Shown: positions 42,744-52,236 of the stretch, in pieces | How the letters are laid out: each line of letters opens with the position of its first letter | Numbering within the stretch: position 1 is the first letter of the stretch | Origin: Planctomycetota bacterium | Lineage (GTDB): Bacteria > Planctomycetota > Phycisphaerae > Phycisphaerales > UBA1924 | Reading direction: 5' to 3' | DNA length: 64,000 nucleotides | Assembly: GCA_024280755.1 (NCBI GenBank) | Contig: JAJRPN010000039.1 | Location: 118,079 to 182,078, forward strand | Position numbers and translations under genes: made by a program | Notes under the pieces: generated by a model | Told to the model about the DNA's origin: nothing | Seen by the model: the letters and a program-made list of their open reading frames with translations, nothing else | Database searches by the model: none

Positions 42744-44081
42744 ATGGCTCCTAACAATCAGCGTGTCGTGATCACCGGCATGGGGTGGGTCACGCCTTTG
42801 GGCACCGATATCAATGACACCTGGGCAAAGCTCACAAGTGCCCAAAGCGCGATCGCGCCCGTCACACGATTCGACGCGTCGACCTGTGCGACCAACTTCG
42901 CAGCGGAAGTCAAAGACTTCACCCTTGCTGATCACCTTGGCGATCGGGCAGATGCCCATAGGCATGCGGGCGTAGGCACGCAGTTTGCGCTTGCCGCTGC
43001 CAATGCTGCGTGGAAGATGGCGGGGCTTGATACGACACCACCGAATCTCAAACGCACCGGGATCTATCTCGGCGCAGGCGAAGGCGTGCTTGATTACCCT
43101 CCATATATGGCTGCCAATATCGCGGGCTGGAACCACGAAACACGCAAGCTCGATTCGGTCGCATGGATCGCCAAAGCGTATGAAGGCATGCAACCGATTG
43201 CGGAAGTCGAGCAAGAGCCTCAACTCGCCTCGACACATATCGCAGCCGAGCTTGGAACAATGGGACCAACCCTCAACTGCATGACCGCGTGCGCTGCCTC
43301 GACCCAAGCGATCGGCGAAGCGTTCGAGATCATCCGCAGAGGCGACGCCGACATCATGCTCGCGGGCGGGTGTCACTCGATGATCCACCCATTGGGAATG
43401 ACTGGGTTCATGCGCCTCACCGCAATGTCCACCCGGCGCGATGATCCACAAACCGCATCACGCCCATTCGACAACACCCGCGACGGGTTCGTGATGGGCG
43501 AAGGCGCGGGGATCATCATCCTCGAATCGCTTGAATCGGCCAAGGCTCGCGGGGCGAACATTCTTGCTGAGGTTGCTGGGTTTGGTTCGACCGCTGATGC
43601 GTATCGAATCACTGATATTCACCCCGATGGTAAAGGCGGTGCCGGCGCGATGGCTGGGGCACTCAAGCAAGCCGGGATCGATCCAAACGCAACCGATGCT
43701 GACGGTCGCCCACTCGTCCACTACATCTCTGCTCATGGCACGGGCACCCAAGAAAACGACAAGACCGAATCCAACGGCGTGCGATCTGTGTTTGGAGAAC
43801 TGGCACCCAAAGTGCCTTTCTCGTCTGTTAAATCGATGATGGGGCATCTGATCCAAGCTGCGGGCGCGGTCGAACTGATGACCTGCATCCAAGCGATCCA
43901 GACCGGGATACTCCCACCCACCGCCAACCTCAACGATCTCGATCCAGCGTGTGGCTTAGACCATGTGCCCAACGAGGCTCGTGATATGAATGCGATCGGC
44001 GGGGTAGAAGTGTGCCTATCGAACTCCTTCGGGTTCGGCGGGCAGAACGACACGATTTGTGTGCGAAAGTACACCAACTAA
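42744..44081 (+). CDS. Beta-ketoacyl-ACP synthase, active KS (FabF type)
   Basis: A 445-residue ketosynthase that condenses an acyl thioester with malonyl-ACP. GAGG lies nine bases before ATG 42744. The full triad is present: nucleophile in MTACAAST (Cys183), SAHGTGTQEND (His331) and VKSMMGH (Lys363, His368). The N-terminus (RVVITGMGWVTPLGTD) and C-terminus (NSFGFGGQNDTICVRK) are standard. As the third gene of a KS-beta/GxxExxY/KS-alpha row, it is likely the catalytic partner of the upstream dead KS. A housekeeping FabF is an alternative, but the pairing argues against that. Family B repeat follows the stop. Confidence 0.92.
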   Translation: MAPNNQRVVITGMGWVTPLGTDINDTWAKLTSAQSAIAPVTRFDASTCATNFAAEVKDFTLADHLGDRADAHRHAGVGTQFALAAANAAWKMAGLDTTPPNLKRTGIYLGAGEGVLDYPPYMAANIAGWNHETRKLDSVAWIAKAYEGMQPIAEVEQEPQLASTHIAAELGTMGPTLNCMTACAASTQAIGEAFEIIRRGDADIMLAGGCHSMIHPLGMTGFMRLTAMSTRRDDPQTASRPFDNTRDGFVMGEGAGIIILESLESAKARGANILAEVAGFGSTADAYRITDIHPDGKGGAGAMAGALKQAGIDPNATDADGRPLVHYISAHGTGTQENDKTESNGVRSVFGELAPKVPFSSVKSMMGHLIQAAGAVELMTCIQAIQTGILPPTANLNDLDPACGLDHVPNEARDMNAIGGVEVCLSNSFGFGGQNDTICVRKYTN

Positions 44082-44090
44082 CCCCTTTCT

Positions 44091-44170
44091 CTGGTGGAAT
44101 GGGCTTCCAGCCCGTTTCTTCATTGAAAAGCAACTAGAAATCAAGAAACGGGCTGGAAGCCCATTCCACC
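44091..44170. repeat. Palindromic repeat, family B
   Basis: CTGGTGGAATGGGCTTCCAG at 44091-44110 pairs with the complement ending CATTCCACC at 44170; total arm length about 30, loop about 22. It begins ten bases after the KS-alpha stop. The arms are nearly perfect and match the element at 8161-8246 with scattered changes. Confidence 0.85.
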
Positions 44171-44220
44171 AAGAGTCTCGATTCTCACCAGAACTCGGTC
44201 ATTTTGACGATGAATGGTAC

Positions 44221-44874
44221 ATGTCTAAACTTGCCATGATCCAAGGAACGGTCACCGGGTTTGCGGTGATTGCTGCTGTCGGGGTGGTTGGTGTTGTTGG
44301 GTTGCGGTTTGCCAAAGCCGACGCGGCCAACAGCGTATACCAAACCCGATTGCGTGATCTTTCGACTGAATATGAATCACTTGCTGCCCAATACAACCAG
44401 GCTGTCCGCCAGACCGCGATCACGGAACTGGTCGTCAAAGATCGCAAGATCACCGTGGCTGTGCGCACAATCGAAGGCACCGCCGAGACGATTGAAACCG
44501 ATTGTGATGCGGATAAAGAGATCTATGTCGACTTTGCGCTGATCGAGGGTCGGCTTTGGATTCGGCGGGTGTTTGATAGCGACACCCCGCCATCACAGGC
44601 AACCATCATTAATCCGAAGATTGCCCAGATTGACTGGAACTCAGAATCCGCCCTCGTCGGCCAAGCGGTGTATCGCCGACTCGACGAAGGACGATGGGTC
44701 ATCCACGCCAGCGGCGACGGGGCCCTCGCCCTGACGAAAGTCCCCGAAGATCAGATGGTGTCCCTTTCGCCACCCCCGACGATCAAGGCGTTTGATGAGA
44801 TTCAGGTTCAAGTGGATGAAGAGATTGAGAAGATCACCTGGCGCGATGTGTTTGCCTCGGTTCTGGGAGATTGA
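44221..44874 (+). CDS. Membrane-anchored hypothetical protein
   Basis: A 217-residue protein starting at ATG 44221, with the open frame upstream running only through the palindromic repeat. An N-terminal transmembrane helix (IQGTVTGFAVIAAVGVVGVVG) leads to a short coiled segment (RDLSTEYESLAAQYNQAVR) and a beta-rich domain (ITVAVRTIEGTAETIETD, DFALIEGRLWIRRVFD). The sequence does not match a family I know. It lies between the KS locus and glyS, both sides bounded by palindromic repeats, so it is probably transcribed on its own. Confidence 0.7.
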   Translation: MSKLAMIQGTVTGFAVIAAVGVVGVVGLRFAKADAANSVYQTRLRDLSTEYESLAAQYNQAVRQTAITELVVKDRKITVAVRTIEGTAETIETDCDADKEIYVDFALIEGRLWIRRVFDSDTPPSQATIINPKIAQIDWNSESALVGQAVYRRLDEGRWVIHASGDGALALTKVPEDQMVSLSPPPTIKAFDEIQVQVDEEIEKITWRDVFASVLGD

Positions 44875-44887
44875 GGTTTTCTTCCCA

Positions 44888-44965
44888 ACGAGCCGCGACC
44901 GTGAGGGAGCGGTCTTCTCTTCCTCAAAAGCGCCTGAAGACCACTCCCTCACGGTCGCGGCTCGT
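44888..44965. repeat. Palindromic repeat, family C
   Basis: ACGAGCCGCGACCGTGAGGG starts the left arm (44888) and CCCTCACGGTCGCGGCTCGT ends the right arm (44965). Arms of 29 bases match all but one position, around a 20-base loop. It lies between the membrane protein stop and the glyS start at 45011. Only one copy is in the window. Confidence 0.85.
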
Positions 44966-45010
44966 GAAGTCGCCTCCTACACTTTGCCTCACCTAGCAAA
45001 GGATTTTCTA

Positions 45011-46780
45011 ATGACCGATACAGCAGCCGAAACCACAACTTCCGTCAAATCCATGGACGACATCATGGCGTTGTGCAAACGACGCGGGTTTATTTATCCC
45101 GCCTCCGAAATCTATGGCGGCGTCAACGGCTTCTGGGACTACGGCCCGCTCGGCGCCCAACTCAAAAAGAACCTCCGCGATGCGTGGTGGACTGATGTGG
45201 TCATGAAGGGCTGTAATGGCAAGCTCGGTCCTGATGGCAAGCCGATTTCAATCGTGCCGCTCGATAGCTCGATCATTCAGAACCCGAAGGTCTGGGAAGC
45301 GTCCGGGCATGTCGGCGGGTTTAATGATCCGATGGTTGATTGCCGGGAATGCAAGTCACGATTTCGCGCGGATCACCTTTGGATAGTAGTTTGGAGTGAT
45401 CAACAAGCACTACGAGATTTTGCAAAAGAAATCAATGACAATCCTCTGAAATACGATCCCAAAGACACCGATCTGTTAATTAGCGGATTTACTGCTAGGG
45501 ATGATGGGCGAGAACAAACACCTGAAGAAATTGAAGCTATAAGACAACATCTTGTCGAATCAAATTTAATCAATACCGTGGCTTTTCGACCACACCCAAA
45601 GTGTGTCGTTGCGAACAACGAAGCAGAAGCGATTGAAGAAGCTAAATTAACAAAAAGAGAACTCAAGCTCATTCGTGACCCCAAAATCCTATACATTTCT
45701 CAAATTCAAGATACTGGCGGCCATCCCGTTGTGTGCCCAAACTGTAATAAGACAGGCACCCTCACCGAACCCCGCGAATTCAATCTGATGTTTAAGACTG
45801 TGCTTGGTGCAACAGGAAACGCTGAAGACAACGGTGCGTACCTCCGCCCGGAAACCGCTCAGGGCATCTTCATCAACTTCAAGAATGTTGTTGATACCAC
45901 GCGTGTATCGGTGCCGTTTGGGATCGCTCAGACTGGTAAGGCGTTTCGCAATGAAGTGACGCCTCGGAACTTTACTTTCCGCAGCCGAGAGTTTGAGCAG
46001 ATGGAGATTGAGTTCTTCTGCCATCCTGATGATTCAAAGGGCTGGTATGAGTTCTGGCGCGACTGGCGGATGCAGTGGTGGCAAGATTTGGGGCTCAAAG
46101 GCGAGAACCTGATTTTGCGTGAGCATGACTCTGATGAACTGGCCCACTATGCCAAAGAGGGCGCGGGCACGGCGGACATCGAATACATGTTCCCGTTCAC
46201 GGCTCCGGGCTATGGCGAGCTCGAAGGTATCGCGGATCGCACCAACTTCGATCTCAAGCAGCACGCTGAGCATTCAAAGACCAAGCTCGATTACTTCGAC
46301 AACACCCGAGGCGAACTCGCCAAGAACGGTCAGCCAAAGGGCGAGCGGTACTTGCCTCATGTTATTGAGCCGTCGGCCGGTCTCGATCGCGGCGTGCTTG
46401 CGCTCTTGTGCGAAGCATTCACCCCGGACGAAAACCGTCCATCGGGTATGTACATGAAGTTCCATCCTCGGATCGCACCGATTAAGGCTGCGGTGTTCCC
46501 GTTGGTCAAGAAGGACGGCATGCCTGAGATCGCAGCTCCGTTGGTATCTGAACTCCGCAAACGATTCGGACATCTTGGTACGATTGATTACGACGAGAAG
46601 CAATCCATCGGCAAGCGATACGCTCGGATGGACGAAGCCGGGTGCCCGTTCTGTTTCACGATCGACTCGGAAACATTGACCGACCAAACCGTGACCGTTC
46701 GCCATCGAGATACACTCGAACAAGAGCGGATCGCGCTCGACAAGGTTGGCGATTTCCTTGCTGAGAAGCTCGGGCTTTGA
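45011..46780 (+). CDS. glyS: Glycine--tRNA ligase, homodimeric type
   Basis: Class II synthetase (alpha2 type, 589 residues) that charges tRNA-Gly. I start at ATG 45011; the frame upstream passes through the palindromic repeat. Motif 1 region is IYGGVNGFWDYGPLGAQLKK; a zinc site has CREC and CPNC halves; motif 2 is FRNEVTPRNFTFRSREFEQME; motif 3 appears near PSAGLDRGVLALL. The anticodon domain ends the protein (IAPIKAAVFPLV, CPFCFTIDSETL). The 360 bases from 45361 to 45720, between the two zinc halves, have about 41% GC by hand count versus about 50% on either side, which suggests a mosaic origin. Protein motifs run through without a break. Confidence 0.95.
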   Translation: MTDTAAETTTSVKSMDDIMALCKRRGFIYPASEIYGGVNGFWDYGPLGAQLKKNLRDAWWTDVVMKGCNGKLGPDGKPISIVPLDSSIIQNPKVWEASGHVGGFNDPMVDCRECKSRFRADHLWIVVWSDQQALRDFAKEINDNPLKYDPKDTDLLISGFTARDDGREQTPEEIEAIRQHLVESNLINTVAFRPHPKCVVANNEAEAIEEAKLTKRELKLIRDPKILYISQIQDTGGHPVVCPNCNKTGTLTEPREFNLMFKTVLGATGNAEDNGAYLRPETAQGIFINFKNVVDTTRVSVPFGIAQTGKAFRNEVTPRNFTFRSREFEQMEIEFFCHPDDSKGWYEFWRDWRMQWWQDLGLKGENLILREHDSDELAHYAKEGAGTADIEYMFPFTAPGYGELEGIADRTNFDLKQHAEHSKTKLDYFDNTRGELAKNGQPKGERYLPHVIEPSAGLDRGVLALLCEAFTPDENRPSGMYMKFHPRIAPIKAAVFPLVKKDGMPEIAAPLVSELRKRFGHLGTIDYDEKQSIGKRYARMDEAGCPFCFTIDSETLTDQTVTVRHRDTLEQERIALDKVGDFLAEKLGL

Positions 46781-46898
46781 AAATTGACGGTTCTGTTTTG
46801 ATAAAGACCGAGAATTGCGAAACCCAGAGCGGCAAATCCCATACTACTGGTACACAGGCTTGAAGTTTTGAGCCGACAGACCTTTCAGGGGATCAAAT

Positions 46899-48269
46899 AT
46901 GGGTGTTGTTAAGATATTAGGGGTTGGCGTTGTCGGTGTCGGCATCCTCGCAGGCGCGGGGTTTGTCGTGTACAAATCGCCGATCGGGCAAAATATTGTC
47001 AGCGCTCGTCAAGAAAAGGACAACTCGGTCCCTGTTCTGATGGAGCCGATTGCGTTCGGCGATCTCGAACGCACGGTCTCTGCACCCGGGTCGATTGAAC
47101 CCAAACGACTGATTAAAATCTCTTCGCAGGTCTCAGCCAAAATTTTGGCATTGCCCTTTGAAGAAGGTCAGCGTGTTTCGGAGGGCGATGTGGTCATTCG
47201 GCTCGATCCGCAAGACCTTGTCGCTGCACTCGATTCTGCCAAAGCTGGGCTCAAAGGACAAGAGGCATCGCTCGGCGGAGCGGATGCTGGATTGATCAAC
47301 GCTCGGCTTTCCTACGAACGAATTCTTCAACTCAACGAAACCGGCGATGCGACCCAGGCAGAACTCGATGCTGCTCAAGCATCATACCTCCAAGCACAAT
47401 CCAACCGCGAGGTTCTTGTGCATTCGATCGAGCAAGCTCGCGCCCAGATTGTGCGGGCTCAGAAGGACCTTGACAATACGACTATATCCTCGCCGATCAA
47501 TGGCGTGATTACCTCGCTCAATGTAGAAGTCGGCGAGACCGTTATTGTTGGTACGACCAACAACGCGGGATCAGTCATCATGGAGATCGCGGATCTTTCC
47601 GAGATGCTTCTCAAAGCAGCGGTTGATGAAGCGAACATCGCGCCGGTCGAAATCGGACAGAATGCCAAGATCTTTGTCAATGCCTATACCGATCGTGAAT
47701 ACGCGGGCATCATCAAACGCATCGGACTCAAACGCCAAGTTGCTGGTGACGGCACAGGCACCTTCGAAGTCGAGATCCTCATGGATCTCTCTGAAGGCGA
47801 AACGCTCTATTCGGGTTTGTCCGCTTCGACAGATATCGTTGTCGAGCATTTTTATGATGCGATGATTGTGCCTTCGCAGGCGGTGGTTGATCGCCGGATT
47901 GAGGATCTGCCTAAGGAAGTGACCCAGAACAACGATATCATTGATCTCAACAAAACTTTCACGCGCATCGTCTATCGTGTGGTTGATGGCAAAACCGTGG
48001 CAACACCTGTGAATGTCGGCCCGAGCGATTTAACCCAAACGGTGATTACCGAGGGGCTCTCTGCTGATGACATTATTGTGACGGGCCCGTTCCGCATGCT
48101 TGTTGATCTCAAGCATGACAAGGCGGTCAAAGATCAGAACGCAGAAGACGAGAAGGATGATCTGGCTGACGAAGAAAAGGACGCACCCGATTCTGACGCG
48201 GATGAAGAGAAAGAAGCAACTACTGAAGACGACACACAGGCAGACACCCAAGAGCAGGAGTCGCCTTGA
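46899..48269 (+). CDS. MacA/HlyD-type periplasmic adaptor of an ABC efflux pump
   Basis: A 456-residue membrane-fusion protein with one N-terminal transmembrane helix (VGVVGVGILAGAGFVVY). The lipoyl half-motifs (RLIKISSQVSAKILALPFEEG, ISSPINGVITSLNVEVGETV) flank a coiled-coil hairpin of about 70 residues, followed by beta-barrel and membrane-proximal domains. The last 55 residues are an Asp/Glu-rich tail (DEEKDAPDSDADEEKEATTED). It is followed with overlap by the ATPase and permease and then by a TolC-type protein, giving a complete tripartite pump. The substrate is not known; macrolides, peptides or lipids are known for relatives. Confidence 0.92.
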   Translation: MGVVKILGVGVVGVGILAGAGFVVYKSPIGQNIVSARQEKDNSVPVLMEPIAFGDLERTVSAPGSIEPKRLIKISSQVSAKILALPFEEGQRVSEGDVVIRLDPQDLVAALDSAKAGLKGQEASLGGADAGLINARLSYERILQLNETGDATQAELDAAQASYLQAQSNREVLVHSIEQARAQIVRAQKDLDNTTISSPINGVITSLNVEVGETVIVGTTNNAGSVIMEIADLSEMLLKAAVDEANIAPVEIGQNAKIFVNAYTDREYAGIIKRIGLKRQVAGDGTGTFEVEILMDLSEGETLYSGLSASTDIVVEHFYDAMIVPSQAVVDRRIEDLPKEVTQNNDIIDLNKTFTRIVYRVVDGKTVATPVNVGPSDLTQTVITEGLSADDIIVTGPFRMLVDLKHDKAVKDQNAEDEKDDLADEEKDAPDSDADEEKEATTEDDTQADTQEQESP

Positions 48270-49174
48270 GTATGGCTCCGCAGAGTTCGCAAAGAGCAAC
48301 CATCCAGATCAAAGCCTTAAAGAAGGTCTTTCGAGTGGGTGATGAACGCGTTCGCGCGCTCGATGGGGTTGATATCAGTATCTACCCCAATGAGTTTGTC
48401 GCCATCATGGGCGCGTCGGGTTCTGGCAAATCGACGCTGATGAATATCCTTGGGTGCCTCGACAAGCCCTCGGCTGGGCAGTACATCCTCAACGGGCACC
48501 CCACGCACAAAATGGGCATGGGACAACTGGCCCAGGTTCGCAATCAGGAAATCGGATTCATCTTCCAGAGCTACGAGCTGCTGGCGCGTTCGACCGCGCT
48601 CAAGAATGTGATGCTGCCGATGCTCTATTCGAAGAAGTATCTTTTTAGCGCAAAGCGACGAGCAAAGGATAAGCTCAAGCTCGTTGGGTTGTCTGATCGC
48701 ATGTCGCATCGCCCGAGCCAGCTTTCTGGTGGGCAACGCCAGCGTGTCGCGATTGCTCGCGCATTGGTGAATGAACCCAGTATTCTCCTTGCTGACGAAC
48801 CAACGGGAAACCTGGATTCAAAGACCACCGTTGAGATCATTAATCTGTTTCAAGAGCTTCACCAAACGGGTCAAACCATTGTCATTGTGACGCACGAGGA
48901 GGATGTTGCCGGGCATGCCGAGCGGATCATTCGGCTCCGCGATGGCCGCGTGATCTCTGACTATCCATCCAACGAAGACCCGATCCATCTTGATTGGGTC
49001 GAGCGGATGGCATCTGGCCGAGCGAGCATCACCGAAGCGGAACTCAAAATCAATGCGGTGGCGGACGCCGAGCTTGAAGCCAAGCGGCTCGAAGAAGCTA
49101 AAAACTCGCGTTCGATCTTCTCTCGCATTCGAAACAAAGAACCGATCTCGACAGAGAGCGAGCAACCCAAATGA
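48266..49174 (+). CDS. ABC transporter ATPase, MacB/LolD type
   Basis: A 302-residue ATP-binding protein with Walker [16 protein letters not shown], signature [15 protein letters not shown] and Walker [17 protein letters not shown] at 48256-48260 lies five bases before TTG 48266, which overlaps the adaptor stop (TTGA); ATG 48272 is a less well spaced alternative. It has a C-terminal extension of about 70 residues past the ATPase core ([19 protein letters not shown]). It overlaps the permease gene by four bases. In MacB the ATPase and permease are fused; here they are separate. Confidence 0.93.
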   Translation: MSMAPQSSQRATIQIKALKKVFRVGDERVRALDGVDISIYPNEFVAIMGASGSGKSTLMNILGCLDKPSAGQYILNGHPTHKMGMGQLAQVRNQEIGFIFQSYELLARSTALKNVMLPMLYSKKYLFSAKRRAKDKLKLVGLSDRMSHRPSQLSGGQRQRVAIARALVNEPSILLADEPTGNLDSKTTVEIINLFQELHQTGQTIVIVTHEEDVAGHAERIIRLRDGRVISDYPSNEDPIHLDWVERMASGRASITEAELKINAVADAELEAKRLEEAKNSRSIFSRIRNKEPISTESEQPK

Positions 49175-50433
49175 CCAAAATCCTCCTCTCACCAGTCATC
49201 TTTATCGTCCGCCTGCTCTGGCAAACCGTGTTCCTTGCGATCGGGCAGGTCTGGGCGAACAAGGTTCGCGCGGTGCTTACCGCACTTGGCATTATCATCG
49301 GCGTGCTGGGCGTCACCGTTGTCGCGGCTGGGCTCGATGGGATGCAGGGCTATGTCCTGACACAGTTCGAAGGCATCGGCGCAAAAAAAATGTGGGTCTG
49401 GGGTAATGTCCCAGATAACAAGCGCACCGTGATGAGCTGGGCCGATGTTAAAATTTCAACCTATGAAGCGAATCTTATTCTTGACAATGCGGAGTCTGTC
49501 GAAACGCTTACTCCAGGGTGCCGAGCAAGCTGGAATGTTGTCAATGGCAAGAAACTATCGCAGGGTGTTCGCGTCACTGGGATCTGGCCAACCTGGCATG
49601 AGATTGAGAATCGACAAGTGCTTTTCGGGCGTCCGTTCTCGCGGATTGATGACGATGAAAACCGGCAGGTGTGTTTGATTAATGAGCAAGGCATCGAAGA
49701 ACTTAATCTTGACACAGACCCTACCAATGACTACATCCTCGTCAACGGGCGGCGCTTTCTGATTATTGGAGTTGTCGAAACCAAAGAGGCATCGATGTTC
49801 GAAGGCGGGCAGTCTCGGACAGAGCTCTATATCCCCTTTGCTACGCACAAGATGATGAATCCATATACATGGACGGATCTTACGCTTCAGCTGTATGACC
49901 CGGATAAAGCAGATGATGCTAAAGCTGAGATTCGTTTCATTCTCCGCAATCATCGCAACCTTGGCCCTGAAGACGAAGACACCTTTGACATGTTCGTTGT
50001 ACAGAGCGCGATCGAGAACTTTAACAATGTTGCTAAGGTCATCGGGTTCATCATGAGCGGCGTCATCGGTATCTCGCTGCTCGTTGGGGGGATCGGCATT
50101 ATGAATATCATGCTGGTGTCTGTTTCTGAGCGCACCCGTGAAATCGGATTGCGTAAAGCGATGGGCGCGAAGCCTCCGGTTGTGCTGATGCAGTTCCTCG
50201 TCGAAGCGGTCGTGCTTTGCGTAGTCGGCGGATTGGTCGGGCTGCTCATTGGCAATATCATGGTCGCGGGCGTGCAGTTCATCCCTGACTTCCCGCTCGA
50301 ATCGATCGCAATCCCCAAGTGGGCGGTCATCCTCTCGCTTGGGTTCTCGGCGGTCGTCGGCATCGTGTTTGGCATGTTCCCCGCGATCAAAGCTGCACTG
50401 CTCAACCCGATCGATGCGCTTCGTCACGAATAA
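49171..50433 (+). CDS. ABC transporter permease, MacB/FtsX type
   Basis: A 420-residue permease translationally coupled to the ATPase. An N-terminal transmembrane helix (RAVLTALGIIIGVLGVTVVA) precedes a large periplasmic domain of about 220 residues, followed by three more helices (VIGFIMSGVIGISLLVGGIG, ALC-like VVLCVVGGLVGLLIGNI, AVILSLGFSAVVGIVFGMF). IGIMNIMLVSVSERTREIGLRKAMGA is the conserved MacB/FtsX block, cited here as SERTREIGLRKAMGA. It ends PAIKAALLNPIDALRHE, typical of the family. Confidence 0.93.
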   Translation: MTKILLSPVIFIVRLLWQTVFLAIGQVWANKVRAVLTALGIIIGVLGVTVVAAGLDGMQGYVLTQFEGIGAKKMWVWGNVPDNKRTVMSWADVKISTYEANLILDNAESVETLTPGCRASWNVVNGKKLSQGVRVTGIWPTWHEIENRQVLFGRPFSRIDDDENRQVCLINEQGIEELNLDTDPTNDYILVNGRRFLIIGVVETKEASMFEGGQSRTELYIPFATHKMMNPYTWTDLTLQLYDPDKADDAKAEIRFILRNHRNLGPEDEDTFDMFVVQSAIENFNNVAKVIGFIMSGVIGISLLVGGIGIMNIMLVSVSERTREIGLRKAMGAKPPVVLMQFLVEAVVLCVVGGLVGLLIGNIMVAGVQFIPDFPLESIAIPKWAVILSLGFSAVVGIVFGMFPAIKAALLNPIDALRHE

Positions 50434-50468
50434 ATCTTCCCCAAATACATTTGTAGAAACACACGCAC

Positions 50469-52199
50469 ATGATCCACAAAGCCAACACCCTCCTCGTCGG
50501 CAGCCTCCTTGCCTTTACACTCGCTGCGGGCGGGTGCGTATCGAATCCGTTTAGCGCGGACCCGCTCGACACGCACACCGTTGCATCGCCAGAGCGGCTG
50601 CGATCGATCAATACTTTGATCCTTACGCAGGCGGTGCAAGACGATGCCAAACCCATGTCTACCGCCGAGACACTCGAACAGGCTCGCGCCCGGTTTAAAG
50701 ACATCAAGCGCGTCGATCTCACGCTTGATCATGCTCGGATTTCTGCATTATCGAACAACCTTGGTTTGAGCGCGACGCTGATCTCGCCGGTGATTGCTGC
50801 TGAGCGTGTCTCGGAAGAAGAAGGACGCTTCGAGGCGCTCTTCACACTCAATGCGAGCGTGGCAGATAACGACAACGCGACGGCATCGTCACTCTCGGGC
50901 GGCCAATCCACTGTTCGCTCGATCACCCCAGGCGTAACGGTTCCGCTTCGCACCGGCGGATCGTTGAGCATCACGCTGCCGTTCTCGCGTGTCGAAACGG
51001 ATAACTCGTTCTCGTTTTTGAATCCTTCTTATACTTCTGATCTGAACTTCTCGTTGAGCCATAACTTGTTGCGCGGTGCCGGACGAAGGGCTGCGACGCA
51101 CTCGATTCGACTCGCCGATTATGATCGGCAGATTTCTGAGTCGCAGTCGAAACTCGAAGTGATCCGCATATTGGCTGAGGTCGATCGTGTCTATTGGAGG
51201 CTGTACGCTTCGGTCCGTGCCCTTGAAGTGGTTGAGCAGCAGCACGCTGTCGCGATTGCCCAGCTCGAACGCGCCGAGCGCAAAGAACGCGCAGGCAGCG
51301 GCACCCAGGTTGATATCGTCCGTGCCCAATCTGGCGTGGCCGATCGGGTCGAGCAAATTATTCGCGCCCAGAACGATGTGCAGCTTGGCGAACGGGCATT
51401 GAAGGTCTTGCTCAACTTGCCAGGGCTTGATGCCAACTCGCCAACGCACTTTGAGCTGGTTTCGCCTCCCGATCCGGTTGAATACGCGTTTGATGCTTCA
51501 GCACTCAATGCGTCGGCGATTGAGAACCGGATGGAACTGCTCGAACTTGAACTCCAACTTGCCCGCGATGCGGCTGCGATTGCTTTTTCTGAAAACCAGA
51601 AGCTGCCTTTGGTCGCTCTGCAATACACCTATCGGATCAACGGGCTCGGCGGTTCGATTGATAGCTCGATCGATACGCTCACACGCAATAACTTCGAAAC
51701 CTGGACGGTCGGACTCAATGCCGAGATCCCCCTTGGCAACGAACAACGCAAAGCCTCGCTGGCGCAGTCAATTTTGTCTCGGCTTCAACGCTTGGCGACA
51801 CGCGATGCCCGAGAACAATCGATCACCCGCGAGGTGTATGATGCGGTTGATCAGCTTTCGAGCACCTGGAACCGCATTCTTGCTGCACGAGAAGCGGTTT
51901 TGCTCAGCTCTCGCGTGCTCGAAGCCGAGCAACGCCAGTTTAATGTCGGACGATCGACCACCACCGATGTGCTCAACGCCGATGCCAACCTCGCCAACGC
52001 TCGGCTGACCGAGATCCGGGCGATCGTCGATTATCAAATCGCCCAGATTGATCTCGCAGTAGCGACCGGCACACTTCTCGGACAATCGAAGGTTGATTGG
52101 TCACCTTCGGATCCTCGTTCTTTGGAAGACAGCGACGCCCGCGCCCGCCAAGGCGTGATCCCCTACCGCCCGGGCTCGGGAATCATCTCGAACCCATAA
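50469..52199 (+). CDS. TolC-family outer-membrane efflux lipoprotein
   Basis: A 576-residue OMF protein with a signal peptide ending in the lipobox AAGGC (Cys about 23). Two OEP repeats of long helices are visible, around 80-310 (VIRILAEVDRVYWRLYAS, QQHAVAIAQLERAERKERAGSG) and 350-560 (LLELELQLARDAAAIAFSEN, EVYDAVDQLSSTWNRILAARE). It is the fourth gene of the pump operon, 35 bases after the permease, and would form the outer-membrane exit duct. Confidence 0.92.
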   Translation: MIHKANTLLVGSLLAFTLAAGGCVSNPFSADPLDTHTVASPERLRSINTLILTQAVQDDAKPMSTAETLEQARARFKDIKRVDLTLDHARISALSNNLGLSATLISPVIAAERVSEEEGRFEALFTLNASVADNDNATASSLSGGQSTVRSITPGVTVPLRTGGSLSITLPFSRVETDNSFSFLNPSYTSDLNFSLSHNLLRGAGRRAATHSIRLADYDRQISESQSKLEVIRILAEVDRVYWRLYASVRALEVVEQQHAVAIAQLERAERKERAGSGTQVDIVRAQSGVADRVEQIIRAQNDVQLGERALKVLLNLPGLDANSPTHFELVSPPDPVEYAFDASALNASAIENRMELLELELQLARDAAAIAFSENQKLPLVALQYTYRINGLGGSIDSSIDTLTRNNFETWTVGLNAEIPLGNEQRKASLAQSILSRLQRLATRDAREQSITREVYDAVDQLSSTWNRILAAREAVLLSSRVLEAEQRQFNVGRSTTTDVLNADANLANARLTEIRAIVDYQIAQIDLAVATGTLLGQSKVDWSPSDPRSLEDSDARARQGVIPYRPGSGIISNP

Positions 52200-52236
52200 C
52201 CGACAGGCAACTGCTCGACATGGTGCTCGACATAAG

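Noticed and set aside
44792..45010. N-terminal extension of glycyl-tRNA synthetase
   Set aside because: It translates the preceding gene's end and the family C palindrome; the conserved protein starts at 45011.
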